A DNA stretch of 64,000 nt, from positions 4,030,001 through 4,094,000 of the forward strand of contig NW_024468912.1 of the NCBI RefSeq assembly GCF_011745365.1, read 5' to 3'. The stretch's first letter is position 1. Each line of letters opens with the position of its first letter. This stretch comes from Cryphonectria parasitica EP155 (lineage: Eukaryota > Ascomycota > Sordariomycetes > Diaporthales > Cryphonectriaceae). Under the pieces are notes generated by a model that ran no database searches, was not told the DNA's origin, and saw only the letters and a list, made by a program, of their open reading frames with translations. Both the position numbers and the translations under genes were made by a program. Positions 43,970 through 55,151 of the stretch are shown here, one piece after another.

Positions 43970-45951
43970 CTCTACACATACCTGCAACAAGATCTGACAC
44001 GCGATTCACAGTAAAAGCGAGCAGACCGAGACGCGAAGAAAGAGGATGTGGTTTTGTCGCCCCTGATAGGATGTGGCTCGATGCAACTTGAGAAGGGGGA
44101 TGGGCAGGTCAGCCATGGTTCCAGCAAAGTGACCAGGAGGTGGAGGGCTGACGCCTTCACACAGACTCACCTAGCTTGTCATCCGAAGGAATATCTACGG
44201 GCGATATCAGATTATTGCAAGACCAATCGATATACAGAGTCGCAACGAGGTGGACGGCTGAACATGAAAAAAAAAAAAAAAATATAGTCTCGCTCTGTCT
44301 CGCATGTGGCGTGTCGCGATGATGGCGAGTTTAGAGCGAGAGAGTCCAAAGTCGGCGTCAGCGTCACATGGTCCATGACCAAAAGAAAGGTCGCTTGCCC
44401 ATTTACTGAGGAAGGCAGTGGGCAGCTGTCACAGGGACGAAAGGTTGCTCTCGCACTAAGAGCTTGTGACGAGCTCCTAGTCTAGAAAGGGAAAACGATA
44501 CATACACCTCTTCCTACGACGTCCGTTGGAAGGAACGTGTGGGGGAATAAAGATGGAGCCTCTCGGACCAAGGGGAAGTCGCGTGGTTGGACGCCGGAAT
44601 AAAGGCACGAGGTTAACCTCTAGTGGGCCCTTCCTAGCGGCAACGAGACAGCTGCAACACAGCACAGGGCCAGCGCAGTTCAGTGGGGTTGAGTAGGAAT
44701 CAGCGGGGTTTCCCCACATGCACCCAAACGTCTCTCTCTCTCGCTCTCTGTATAGGTCAGCGTAGCAATTGCGGCTGGCTGGGGCTGAAGACGCAACGGA
44801 TTATGCTCTCTACTACGACAGTACTATACTACGATACACTACATAAGCCTTTCTCGCTTCTGCAACACCATACAAATCATAAAGAGACTTCTAAGAAAAA
44901 AGGGGTCCATAGTGAAGAGGTCGCACAAACTTCCCATTCTCAAGTATCACAGCACTTTTTTTTCCTTACTAAATCATGTCGCACCTAGTTTATCTTCGAC
45001 ATACCCAGAGGAAAAAGCTCCTCTACGTCGTCCCGAGTGCAAATCCTCTTATCTCGCATACCCATTAATCACTTACTATGGGATTACTCGCTTACACAAA
45101 GTACAAGCATGTGAAACCTTTGACAGTCTGTTTCTCGAACCCCAAATGTACATACTATGGTAGTAAGTAGTAGGGATTAGGCCACACCGGCCGAACGGAA
45201 CACTCTAATCCAATGTGATGCCTTGTCGCCCAAACCCAGTTAACCAAGCAAACCCCCACGCGAACCCGGTTCCCGAATCTCGACCCACCACCCTCTGTTT
45301 AAGTTGTACAGAGCACTAACACCAAGTGGAGCATCCCATAAGAGAACAAGCAGTTGCGTCAAGGCCTTTTCTTCCATGCTAGGATGATTTGGAGTAGAAT
45401 AAGAATGCTTTTGTCTGTCGTTTCTTCTTACCTCCTTACTTGTTCTTCTCCTTTTTCCTATCATCCGGATAACCCCGTCTTCGATCCCGACCTAGCCGAG
45501 TAGAAACCAAGGATGTCTTGACATACACACAGATCAAGACAATATTTCCTCCTCCCTCACTACACTTCACATAGAGGAGCTCAGCCTCTACGGTATTACG
45601 ACATAATTTCCACGGCGAATGAATTGTCAATGACATCACAATCCTGACCTCCAGCGAGGGATGCTACAGTTTCGGAGACGTAACAGGCGAAAGAGGATTT
45701 TTCTTCTTTTTTGAGAGAGAGAGAGAGCGAAAAAACAAAAAAAAGCTTTCCCATTACAGTCCTGAGGAGGACACTTATGCAATGTCAAATTGAAGGATAG
45801 TTTTTTTCCAAGAAGCGAAAAGAAGGGTGAGAGACAGGGCTGGGAATAATAAAGAAGGATACACTGGGTGAGTTCCTCAAATCGCTCATTCGCTCGAATC
45901 GTCTCGTACATAGAAACCTCTCCTACAACAGCAGGGCCATCCAGGGTTGAT
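43049..45951. other. Intergenic region, facC to rhamnogalacturonase gene
   Basis: About 2.9 kb. It holds the facC promoter, a G run at 43727-43740, a TC microsatellite at 43920-43966, an A run at 44268-44282 and a TAGTAC-like cluster at 44812-44840. No coding family is recognised in any frame. Confidence 0.55.
43920..43966. repeat. (TC)23 microsatellite
   Basis: Uninterrupted TC tract of about 47 bp, about 870 bp upstream of the facC start codon. Confidence 0.95.
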
Positions 45952-47704
45952 CTAGCACCCACCATTGCTGCACAGCGCGCTCGTCGGCGTCAGCCCAGGG
46001 AAGAAGCTCGTGGGGATGGCCGGGATGGCGATGCTCGTCGTCAGCCCCAGCCCGCTCGACAGCTCGCCCGGCATCGTGGTGTACGTGTAGTCGCTCATGG
46101 TGGTGACGGTGGCCGTCGTCGTCGTGGCCGTGTAGTCTGACCCACTGGCCAGACACGGCCCGCTGCCGTACGCGTTCTCGCACAGGTACAGCTCGTAGTC
46201 CTCGGCCTCGGTCCAGATGTAGAAGGCATCGATGTCAATCTCCGTGCACGGCACTTCGGCCGGGCAGACCAGCCGGATCACGGGCCGCTCGGCGCCGTTC
46301 TCGCTTGTGCCGTGCCAGTGGCTGAAGGTCAGGTTGGTGTACTGCACGCCGTTGCCTGCTGCTAACGTCTCGTCTGTCCAGTCCGCGTCGAGGTCGAGGG
46401 TGTAGGCATTGGTCTTGACACATGGTTCTATCAGTATCTTCATGCAAGTTTGAAGCGAGAGGGGATACACAGAGAAAGTTTTTTTTTTTTTTTTTTTTTT
46501 TTTTTTGGGAGAATGTTCTTCTTCCTCTGCCAACACATCTCTTGCATACATGTAATATATCAATGTAGAGAAAGCTTTGCTACTCACGTGTCCCATAAAG
46601 TTGTCAAAAAGACAGTTCTCGAGTGTGCCGGAGCCACCGTTCGACTTGATCATAAACATTTGGTTGCAGTTTTGGCTGTAGATGTGGTTGTACTCGATGT
46701 TATAGATGTCCGTGTCTGCGCCCAGGGAGCCAATTGCACACTATAGTTGAAGGTAGTATGTTAGTCACTGGTTGCGGGGGAAGACTAGGATCGGGCAAGA
46801 GAGTGAGGAATAAGTATATAGATGTTTCAAAGAGAACACGCACTCCTCCAGACCAATTGCAGTAGATGCTCTCGACAAGAATATTCGATGCCGGAGATCT
46901 AAACACAAAAGCAGATGTTGGGTCAGTAAACAGTCGAATGAGACTAGAAGAAAGGGTCAAGGTCGGGGCGATTTCGCACTTTACTGTTACACATTCATCT
47001 TTGTCTGCGAGGGTTTTGCTTGTCAGCCACAGTATACGACCAATACACAAACATATAATGAATGACAACCTACTGGTCACCTCGACATCGTGCACCCAGA
47101 TGTTGTCACCCCAGACATCCACACCATCCAGACCACCCTCGTTCGCACCGCGGATGATCATGTTGTAAATCTCGCCATTGGTACAGGTATCCAAGGTCAG
47201 GTGGAAGGCCGGGGAGTCGACCAGCGCAATGTCATGAACAGAAAAGTCGGTGACCTCGTACAGCCGGAGGATGCGAGGGCCGTACTCGCCGTTCTCTAGG
47301 AACTGGTAGCCGTAACCCTGCACAGCGCCCGCCGAGTTGGCCGAGTAGAACTCGAAATCGGTCGTGTGCTCGATGTAGATCATGTTGCCCCCGGCGGTGC
47401 CCGTGCGGTAGATGATGCCCTCAAGGTTGATCGAGACGCTGGTACCTCCCGTGAGCGTCACCCAGTTGGCGAGGCCATAGCTTCCGGAGGGGATGTACAC
47501 CTCTCCGCCCGTGGCGCATGCTGCCCATGCCGAGGCGATGGCCGCCGAGTTGTCTGTCGTGGCTGAGGCGACACCGCCATAGCTGAGGATATTGCAGACC
47601 TTCTTGGCCGCCTTGCTTGCAGTCGTGGTCGTAGGGCCTACGGTGCCAGACAGCTGGGCAGAGACGAGGGGAAGGAGAGACAGAAACAGAGCAGGGGACC
47701 ACAT
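45952..47704 (-). CDS. rhgA: Secreted rhamnogalacturonan hydrolase, GH28
   Basis: Five exons, 47704-47074, 47004-46980, 46898-46844, 46740-46588 and 46413-45952, give 441 residues, matching Aspergillus RGase A (440). It cuts rhamnogalacturonan I, the hairy part of pectin. A signal peptide, [16 protein letters not shown], precedes QLSGTVGP, the usual mature start. The parallel beta-helix core shows [35 protein letters not shown] and [20 protein letters not shown]. In place of the polygalacturonase NTD/DD pattern it has GGLDGVDVW (Asp193, Asp196) and NKDECVTVK (Asp213, Glu214), the rhamnogalacturonase arrangement. [15 protein letters not shown] and [13 protein letters not shown] follow. The C-terminus is Ser/Thr-rich, possibly O-glycosylated. 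Exon 2 is 25 nt. Intron 4 contains a 28-nt T run on the plus strand. Likely induced by pectin. Confidence 0.92.
46479..46506. repeat. T28 homopolymer in intron 4 of rhgA
   Basis: Twenty-eight thymines on the plus strand, so poly-A in the transcript, inside the 174-nt intron. Confidence 0.95.
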
Positions 47705-47754
47705 CTTGAAGAAGATAAAGGACAGAGCCTGTTGTGAAGGTGATCACAGCGTAC

Positions 47755-47757
<3 letters not shown>

Positions 47758-47809
<52 letters not shown>
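47758..47809. repeat. (AG)26 microsatellite in rhgA leader
   Basis: A 52-bp AG tract (CT on the coding strand) between the presumed TATA box and the start codon of rhgA. Such pyrimidine tracts are common near fungal transcription starts. Confidence 0.9.
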
Positions 47810-47815
<6 letters not shown>

Positions 47816-47839
47816 CGACCCCTATCGAGTTCACCTTAG

Positions 47840-47845
47840 CTGGGG
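47840..47845. promoter_or_regulatory. CreA-like site upstream of rhgA
   Basis: CTGGGG matches the SYGGRG consensus of the carbon-catabolite repressor CreA, about 135 bp upstream of the start. A single six-base match is weak evidence; repression of pectinase genes by CreA is the only reason to note it. Confidence 0.2.
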
Positions 47846-47878
47846 GGTTGTTGTACCCGCGTTGTGCGAAAAGGGCTG

Positions 47879-47886
47879 CTTATATA
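47879..47886 (-). promoter_or_regulatory. TATA box of rhgA
   Basis: TATATAAG on the minus strand, about 175 bp upstream of the start codon and just upstream of the CT tract. Strong inducible secreted-enzyme genes of fungi often have such an element. Confidence 0.5.
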
Positions 47887-50012
47887 CAGTGATTTGTTCT
47901 TCTCGCCATAATTCACAGCGGAGTAGCAAACCCCGTCAAGCCCGCCGTATTGACAATCCCACGAATACCAACATTTGTGACCCGCAGAAAGAGCAGTGTG
48001 TGCCTCACCTGTCGTTGTTTATTTTATCTTTCTGGCGGTGGATTATTCCATGGGACAACCAGAACACATTGTGACCAATTCCATGCCAAGGAATGGCCCA
48101 TTCCACCAATTGCAGGACGTAGAGGCTTCAGTAAGACCGATAGCCTTGTTTCCGGCACCACAGTATCCGCATCTATGTTCATCTGCCAAATTGCAGTACT
48201 CCCCCGCCAGGGCGACGGGTCTGATGTCCTCCAGAGGGGCGGCATAAGGCGGTAGGGGGAGAGGGGGGAGAGAAGGGGTGGAGGGCGTTGCGACCTTCCG
48301 TAGGTGTGCAGCTCTGATCTCGACATCCGGCAGATGCGAGAGTGAAAGAGGCCCCGTTTTTGAAACAACTCCGCCATATACTATGTGTATTATAGGCGCT
48401 ACCAACGATATAAACCCAGCTACCGTGGTCAAAAAGTGGGGGCCTTTTTGCTTAATTTGCCATGGATGTGTGCGTTCGTTTCTGGGAGGCTCCGTTGTTT
48501 GGTGAGTGATGGTTGGAGCTTCGCTTAACGGCAGTGCCGAAAGGTCTGAAAGGGCCTTCAAGATGCACGAAGTGGGAACAGGAACCTATTGCCACCTCTC
48601 GGAGTCTGAAAGCCTATCCGTCTGGTGGTACTGGACATCCGCTCATGCAGGGCTGTCGAATCTACCCACTTGGAAGTTCGCTCGCCTCCTCCAAAAACTG
48701 CCCTGCCAGTCATTGCTGACGGGTACAAATATGCCCGTCAGAAAACAAAGACTCTTGCTCGCCAAGCCATAGCCGAAGGACCTTCATATCCGTCCTGAAT
48801 ACCAGCAAATGGATGCGCAGGTGCGAACAGTAGAGGGGCAATCATACCAATGCCTTTTCGACACCCCCCAACGTCAGGCCATGTGCATCGGTACTTGGCG
48901 AGGTGTAATATGCAGGGCCCCCTGCCTGGCTAAATTTCCCGTGCTTTTACCGGAGGTGACGTACCATTCTGCCCATCACGTGTGCCAAAAGGGAAAGTGC
49001 GTTGCAGGGAGGGACGCGCCCCGATTCGTCTCCCCCGTGCCTCTGGTCCTCGCGTTGAGTGGTGGATTTGCAATGCTCCTATCAACGGGCTCTGGATGGT
49101 TTAATCTGCCAACCTTATCATGACAAAATGAATCAGGGCATTCTGCAGCAAAAAGGATGTACTGCAACCACCTCGGTGCATGTTTCCAAGAACCCAGCGT
49201 GTGCTAATGTCTGCCTGCCAGGAGCAAATAGGGGAGTGGGGTCCGATCATCGTGGCGGGCGGCTCACTGAGGGTGTAAAGGTTGCTTTGTGTACACAAGT
49301 CACCTCACGTAGAGGAGGGACGGTAGGCTGCGCTGCCAGACACAGACATGTGTCGCTTGTTGCACCTTATCGTCGTCGACTACTCATGGCGTCAGGGAGA
49401 AACTGGAATTGTCGTGATGAACGAAGGAAGCTGTCCTGTCCAGACCTGGATGCCCATGGATGAACGCCTTTGAAGGAGGGAGTTGGTGCTCTTGATGCAA
49501 CGATTGATGATTATCATTTCTGGAGTCAAAGTAAAGAAAGGAAATTGGGGTTGTCGTACCCAATAAGAGTCCTCAGAATAAGAAATGGTCGTATCCTTTA
49601 TCGTGCTTTTGATTTTCTGCTTCTCTTTCTGTCTTCCCCTCTTTCGAGGTGGAGGGAAGATGACGAAGGAGGCGGAAGAGGATACTTACTAGAATATACT
49701 CACTATTGTACTTGCCATAGTACATAGTGATTTTACTATGCTTAAAAAGGGCCTGGCGCCACGGATGCATTGGTCTTGGCGTCCGGAGTCGGAACCAGAA
49801 CCGAATCTGACAGGCCATACCCTTGTCGATACGCCACATGGCGTTGATCTTCAATGTCGATATCGCCTCACATCTCGTTTGTGGCTTTCACTCGTACCTC
49901 CTCTCTGTTTGTTTCTTTCCTTTCTCCTTGCTTTCCTTATTATCTTCAGCCAAGTTTGGTGGTTTTGGTTTTTTTTTAATCTGTTGTGTGTTCCCATGAT
50001 CTATATTTCTGA

Positions 50013-50903
50013 ATGTCAAAATCAAACAACCAAAAGATGTCCGTGTTACGCTCGCGCAGACGAAGAGCTTCACTTGAGGACCAAAAGACCTTCTGGTTGG
50101 AATTCCAAGTCTGCCATGACGGCGTCACCCCGTTCCCAGATTCACTGCCCTCATCAATGTCACCCTCCTCCTCATCCCCAGCCACATTCCCTCTCTTCCC
50201 CACCCTGCCCTCTGAGCTCCGCCTCAAGATCTGGGAGCAGCTCCTCCAGCCCCGCATCGTGATCGTCGCCTGCTTCGACGCCCAAGACGTAGCCCCCAAG
50301 CGCGCCCAGCTCGCCCGCCGCCGCGACCTGCGCCGGGCCCCCGTACTCCTCCACATCTGCGCCGAGACGCGCGCCCTGGCCCTGCGGCACTACGAGCTGG
50401 CCTTCTCGTGGCGTGTGCCGGGCATCCTCGCCGCACCGCGGTCGTGCGGCCCCCGCGTGTGGTTCGACTTCAGCTCCGACGCCCTGCTTCTCCTCGGCGA
50501 GCTGGAGCCCTATGACAGCAGCAACATCAACGCGCCCATGGTGTACTTCTTGTCCCGCGCCGACACGCACCGCGTGCGCCACGTCGCGTGCGCCTTTGAG
50601 GAGTTGCACCTCGGCGAGGTCGAGGCCGAGCAGATCTTTGGCAGCCTCTTCCACGTCATCGACGGGTTCCCGGCTGCCGAGAGGCTGCTCATCACCAGCA
50701 CCGAGGACGACCTGAAGCGGCAGGCGGAGGCGCGGGGCGGCATGCCGCTGGACTTTGGCATCGGACGGGCCGAGAATATCGTGCAGAAGATCTGGTGGGG
50801 GTGGATCAATGGGACGAGTGTGGTCACGAGCCGGATGCGGGATAAGCAGATATTGATGGTTAGGGAGGATGGATTGGCGGATTTTGTGGTGGAACATGCG
50901 TAG
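50013..50903 (+). CDS. 2EXR-domain protein
   Basis: Single exon, 296 residues. The opening of the domain, FPLFPTLPSELRLKIWEQLL (about residue 60), followed by LLHICAETRALALRHYELAF, is the pattern of the fungal 2EXR family, an expanded group of unknown molecular function. Later parts include VWFDFSSDALLLLGEL and VRHVACAFEELHLGE. The first ~55 residues look unstructured. ATGs at 50013 and 50037 are both possible starts; the domain does not depend on the choice. No signal peptide or transmembrane segment is seen. The gene is G+C-rich in third positions, which explains long spurious frames on the other strand. Confidence 0.85.
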   Translation: MSKSNNQKMSVLRSRRRRASLEDQKTFWLEFQVCHDGVTPFPDSLPSSMSPSSSSPATFPLFPTLPSELRLKIWEQLLQPRIVIVACFDAQDVAPKRAQLARRRDLRRAPVLLHICAETRALALRHYELAFSWRVPGILAAPRSCGPRVWFDFSSDALLLLGELEPYDSSNINAPMVYFLSRADTHRVRHVACAFEELHLGEVEAEQIFGSLFHVIDGFPAAERLLITSTEDDLKRQAEARGGMPLDFGIGRAENIVQKIWWGWINGTSVVTSRMRDKQILMVREDGLADFVVEHA

Positions 50904-51295
50904 AGAGAGAGAGACAGAGACTGAGGGAGAGAAGGGATTAGATTCTGAGATTTGCATGTCTGGAGCGAAGAGCAACTTGGGTCTGGGGTGTTTGGGAGGG
51001 TTTGATGCATATTTTCTTTTGGTTCATTTTTTTTTTTTGGCGCGGAGCATCCAATATCCCAAGCATGTTCGCACAGAGGCAGGACTGGAGTTGGAGTGAA
51101 GAGTTGCATTGTAGTTCTCTTTCCCTTCCCCACCGGATATCAAGTCTATGTTGGGTCCATTTCCCATTTTTTTTTTGTTTATACAGAGTAGGTAGGTATG
51201 AGTGGCATGTGTCGCTCCCAAATGTTATTTTCCACAATAAACCGCCTCCCCGCCCCTTTGAACGCCCATTTACATTCTATTCTGTCCTCGTGAAG
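50904..51295. other. Spacer between convergent genes
   Basis: About 390 bp between the stops of the 2EXR gene and the conserved hypothetical gene, with two T runs (51029-51038, 51170-51178). It reads as shared 3' flank. Confidence 0.6.
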
Positions 51296-52314
51296 TCACC
51301 CCGACCTGCGCCGCCGCAGGTGGTCCCGCTGGATCTCGAAAGCAGGACAGCCCTCCCGGCCCCCTCTCATACCCCCAAACAGCCAGTCCGTCAGCCCCAC
51401 GAACTTGGCGCCCACGCCCCTCTCCCACTCGCCTCCCGACTGGACGTGCTCGATTGTATGGCTGAGGATCCTCCCCTCGTCATCAAACTCGAAGATGAAC
51501 AGGCCCGTGAACCCTTCGGCCGCCTGCCCGTCGCTCACCTGAAAAAGCTCCCGAAAAGGCAGCCTCCACCCAATCCCCGAACCCCCCGTTGTCCGCCACC
51601 GCACCACCAGCTGCTCGGCGCCGGACCCGGTGCGTTTCCCCTGCTCTTTCACCATGCGCTCGGACAGGATCTCGAGCTTCACATCGCCTATGATGGGCAG
51701 CCGGTTCCAGGCAATGGGCGATGTCCACAGGGCGGCGATGTAGGCGACGCGGCCCGACACGGTGGGCAGGTGTGGGTGGGTCGAGGGAAAGAGGTGGAGG
51801 CTGATGTTGGGTGCGAGGATCTCCTGCGGGAGGGGGGACTGGAGGAGCGTTGGGAGGCGTTCCTGCAGGATACGCAGGGCTGGTGGTGGTGCGTGGTGTC
51901 TTCTCGTTAGCTATGCTTTATTTCTCTTCGTTCCGAGTCGGGCGGGGTAGAGTAGGACAGGACGGGACAGGGTGGAAGGGGAGAATGGAGCATACTCTTT
52001 CCAAGCTTCACCTTGCGCTCATCTGGTGGTTTGTCTGGGCCCTGGCCGAGGGGTGGTTTGCTGTTGCCGTATGGGAAGGTTGGGTTGAACCATACTTCTG
52101 GCAGGTTCCGAGGATTCGCCTCTTGTAGTGTACTGTGAGGCTTTGTGGCCTTGGGTCTTGGCTCCGAGCTCGTCTGAGCTGTTGCTGCAACGGGCTTTGA
52201 GGCACGCGTAAAGAGAAAACACCGCGACCCGGCGCCGGCCGAACGGCTCAGAGCATCTCTGGGTGAGGGGGAGGAGGTTGAGGAGGTCCGCAGAACTCGG
52301 CAAGGAGCGGACAT
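51296..52314 (-). CDS. Conserved fungal protein, possibly mitochondrial, NTF2-like
   Basis: Two exons, 52314-51996 and 51879-51296, give 300 residues. The intron has a GTATGC donor, an AGCTAAC branch and a CCAG acceptor and keeps phase. The N-terminus, MSAPCRVLRTSSTSSPSPRD with later Arg and Ser and few acidic residues, looks like a mitochondrial presequence. The C-terminal half has VSGRVAYIAALWTSPIAWNR, VKLEILSERMV and GLFIFEFDDEGRILSHTIEH. The last resembles the terminal strands of NTF2/SnoaL-like folds. I recognise it as a conserved-looking fungal protein but cannot name it. No catalytic residues are assigned. Confidence 0.75.
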
Positions 52315-54066
52315 TGGGTTGGGTTCACTACATGAATGAGGAGAAGAAAGTTGTCATATGATAAAATTATTGAGAAGATCTAAGGACTAGCAAGTTGAGG
52401 TGGGAGGTGTGGTGTGGGTGAGTGAGTGAGTGAGTGAGTAAAAAGTAAGTAGTAGGTAGAATGGCTTTCTGCTATGTGAGCTCAGGTGATGCTGCAAACT
52501 TTAAGATCCCCAAGCAGCTGGAGCAAGTAATTGTCATATCGTTGCAAATCATTGGAGCAACCCAGCATGTTTACAGGGGCTCCACAGGGCTTGCCGCCTA
52601 CAGAAGACCAGGGGGGCCCCAGGTTCCCCCGCATTCTCCACAGCGTCCACTGTGCAGCGATCGTCAGGGAAAGCGTGGGAAAAAAAAAATAGAAACAAGG
52701 ACAAAGAAGTCAATCCGCTTCGGGTGGATGAGCTTGAATAGTCATAGTACAGTAGTAATTTGTTTATTGTACATAGTGATGTGTGTCTGTGTCGAGGTGA
52801 GTCCTGTGGAGCATGAGGAGGAGCTTCCAAAGTTTGAAGAGGTGCAAATGGCATCAAGAAGTCAGTTATACATTTGCATGGCCTTTGGGATGTCTTTAAT
52901 GTCTTCAATGAAAATAATATTGCTCGGACTCGATGCAGGACTCATAACTAACACAATCGGGAACTCTTGTACAACAAGTACTCCATTTTATCTCGACATT
53001 TTTAGAAGCTGACAGCCATATCTACTCACTGGCTTAGCAGACCTGGCCAAGCAGCGGAAGTCAAGGCTGCATGCGTTGCGTCGCATCACAAATGGCGAGT
53101 GCGTGTGCTGTGACACCAGTATTAGGGGAGGGATATACATAGTAGGGCCTGAGGCTCCAGAAGGTTTACTGATTGATTCTAGAAGCCATGTGCTGGGATT
53201 TGACCCTTACTCAGTACGTAGTTACTGAGGAATGAAACCATGTCCACGTGGGATGTTCAAGAACCCTGAGCGTGACTGGTTGACCCTGTCATTTGTTAAC
53301 ATAGGATGATAACATCTGTGCACATCATCAGTTGTCCATCTGCCACAAAGTCATTCCTGCAGTATGACTTGGACAAGCGGAGCAATCAGCTGCACACAGC
53401 TTGACTCAAACAGAGTGTGTGGTGAGGCATTGGCACGGCTGGTTCGTGCTTTGAAGTATACTAGTACTGTACACACTCAAAAGGGCTAACCGCTGGGAGG
53501 CCTGAGCCCCCCACCCAAAGTCCCGTACATCCGGAAAGTAACAATGAGTTTCACCCAAAGAGCCCAGATGGTGACATTATGACATGAAGTGTTTGCCATT
53601 CTTTCATGATACGCAACTAGGATTTCAAATTTAGCTGTAAAAATGCTGGGACAACACTTACACTTGGTAAATTTCATCCTGGTGCTCATTCATCAGAGCC
53701 TATCTGTCTCTCTCATCCAAGTCGAGACTATCTTCTGTCTCTGCTGGGTCACGTGACTTCAGCTGGTCATCCCTGCCGCCTCCCTGCTCTGTTGGTGTCT
53801 GCTGGCCTATCCTGCGCCTCAGGGCCTCTCAGGTCTCAGACTTCCCCCAACCCAAGCCCAAGGCGACCGCCCCAAACCGACTGACGTTGCCTAACACTCG
53901 ACCGTCTTCCGTCCTCCAACCTCCAACCTCACACCTCAAACCATCCATCCATCAACCACCTACTCTGCCGTCGACCTGGTTTTTCTTCTGCGCTGCCAAC
54001 CATCCCAGTGTTTTTTCTACGCCTCATTTCTGATTCCAAAAAGCCATCACTTCAACGAAAGCCAAG
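52315..54066. other. Intergenic region upstream of YPT1
   Basis: About 1.75 kb without a recognised gene. A+T-richer patches and a palindromic AGTATACTAGTACTGTACA stretch (53456-53474) occur. The last ~350 bases are CT/CA-rich and fit the leader and promoter of YPT1. Confidence 0.5.
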
Positions 54067-55151
54067 ATGAATCCTGAGTAGTACGTGGCAGCCCTCCGTA
54101 CCCCTCCGCCATCCTGCCTCGAAAGCCGCCTCCATGCTGACCGATTTCTAGAGCGCCTCCTTCTCCAGCCCTATCGTCCACACCGCACGCCTGCGAAGCG
54201 GCCTTCTCGAGTTCCCACCCGAACGAGTTTGTGTACTGATGCTTCTTTCCTAGATACGACTATCTCTTCAAGCTGCTCCTCATCGGTGACTCCGGTGTCG
54301 GAAAGTCCTGCTTGCTCCTGCGATTCGCCGACGACACATACACCGAGTCCTACATTTCCACAATCGGTGTCGACTTCGTACGTGCTATTGGACCCCCCAA
54401 AGAGGTGACGATTTCGATAACTGACACCCCGGACAGAAGATCAGGACGATTGAGCTCGATGGCAAGACGGTGAAGCTGCAGATCGTGAGGCTCCCCTTCC
54501 CCCCTCCTCTCAGATACGAAGCGAGGCTATCTTCTGGGAGGCAATAACTGACAGACGGGTTCATCGAACAGTGGGATACTGCTGGCCAGGAGAGGTTCCG
54601 GACCATCACTTCTTCCTACTACCGTGGCGCCCACGGCATCTGCGTCGTCTACGATGTTACAGACATGGACTCGTTCAACAATGTCAAGCAGTGGCTCCAG
54701 GAGATCGACAGATACGCCACCGAGGGCGTCAACAAGCTTCTGGTCGGAAACAAGAGCGATATGGCTGACAAGAAGGTTGTCGATTACACCGTCGCAAAGG
54801 TACGAGATATATCCCCCTCCCGCCAACAAATCTATCCCGTCAGATGACCACCGCGGCAGCTGAGAGACTGTACTCATCGTCACATGCTGGCACTGCGCGC
54901 CTATCTCTATCGGACCCACTTAAACTGACCGCATGCAAAATCGACAACAACAGGAGTTTGCTGACAGCCTGGGCATCCCGTTCCTCGAGACCTCGGCCAA
55001 GAACGCCAGCAATGTCGAGCAGGCCTTCCTGACGATGGCCCGGCAGATCAAGGAGCGCATGGGCACCACAGCCACTAACAACACCAAGCCATCCGTCCAG
55101 GTTGGCCAGGGCCATGGTGTCTCGTCGGGATCCAGCAACAGCTGCTGCTAA
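54067..55151 (+). CDS. YPT1: Rab GTPase YPT1 (Rab1)
   Basis: Five exons, 54067-54077, 54254-54377, 54437-54484, 54572-54799 and 54954-55151, give 202 residues. Ypt1 controls ER-to-Golgi transport and autophagosome formation. All G motifs are intact: GDSGVGKS, the effector segment [43 protein letters not shown] and ETSAKNA. The hypervariable tail ends SGSSNSCC, a double-cysteine geranylgeranylation site. Exon 1 is 11 nt (MNPE plus part). The donor must be GTAGTA at 54078, because the overlapping GTACGT at 54081 would give an immediate UAA after MNPE. Joining GA to ATAC gives [12 protein letters not shown], the standard Ypt1 start. Confidence 0.96.

Larger units (their letters stand above)
47705..50012. 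other. Intergenic region between divergent rhgA and 2EXR genes
   Basis: The first ~200 bases form the rhgA leader and promoter. The rest has scattered short frames with no recognised family. A TAGTAC-type cluster lies at 49706-49738. Confidence 0.5.

Noticed and set aside
48043..48561. 172-codon minus-strand frame between rhgA and the 2EXR gene
   Set aside because: No motif, no homology I recognise and no matching splice-joined neighbours.
50172..50975. 267-codon frame antisense to the 2EXR gene
   Set aside because: Shadow of a G+C-rich gene; the sense protein has a recognised domain.
54081..54253. GTACGT at 54081 as the YPT1 intron 1 donor
   Set aside because: It has the better consensus but yields UAA right after MNPE; GTAGTA at 54078 restores the conserved MNPEYDYLFK start.
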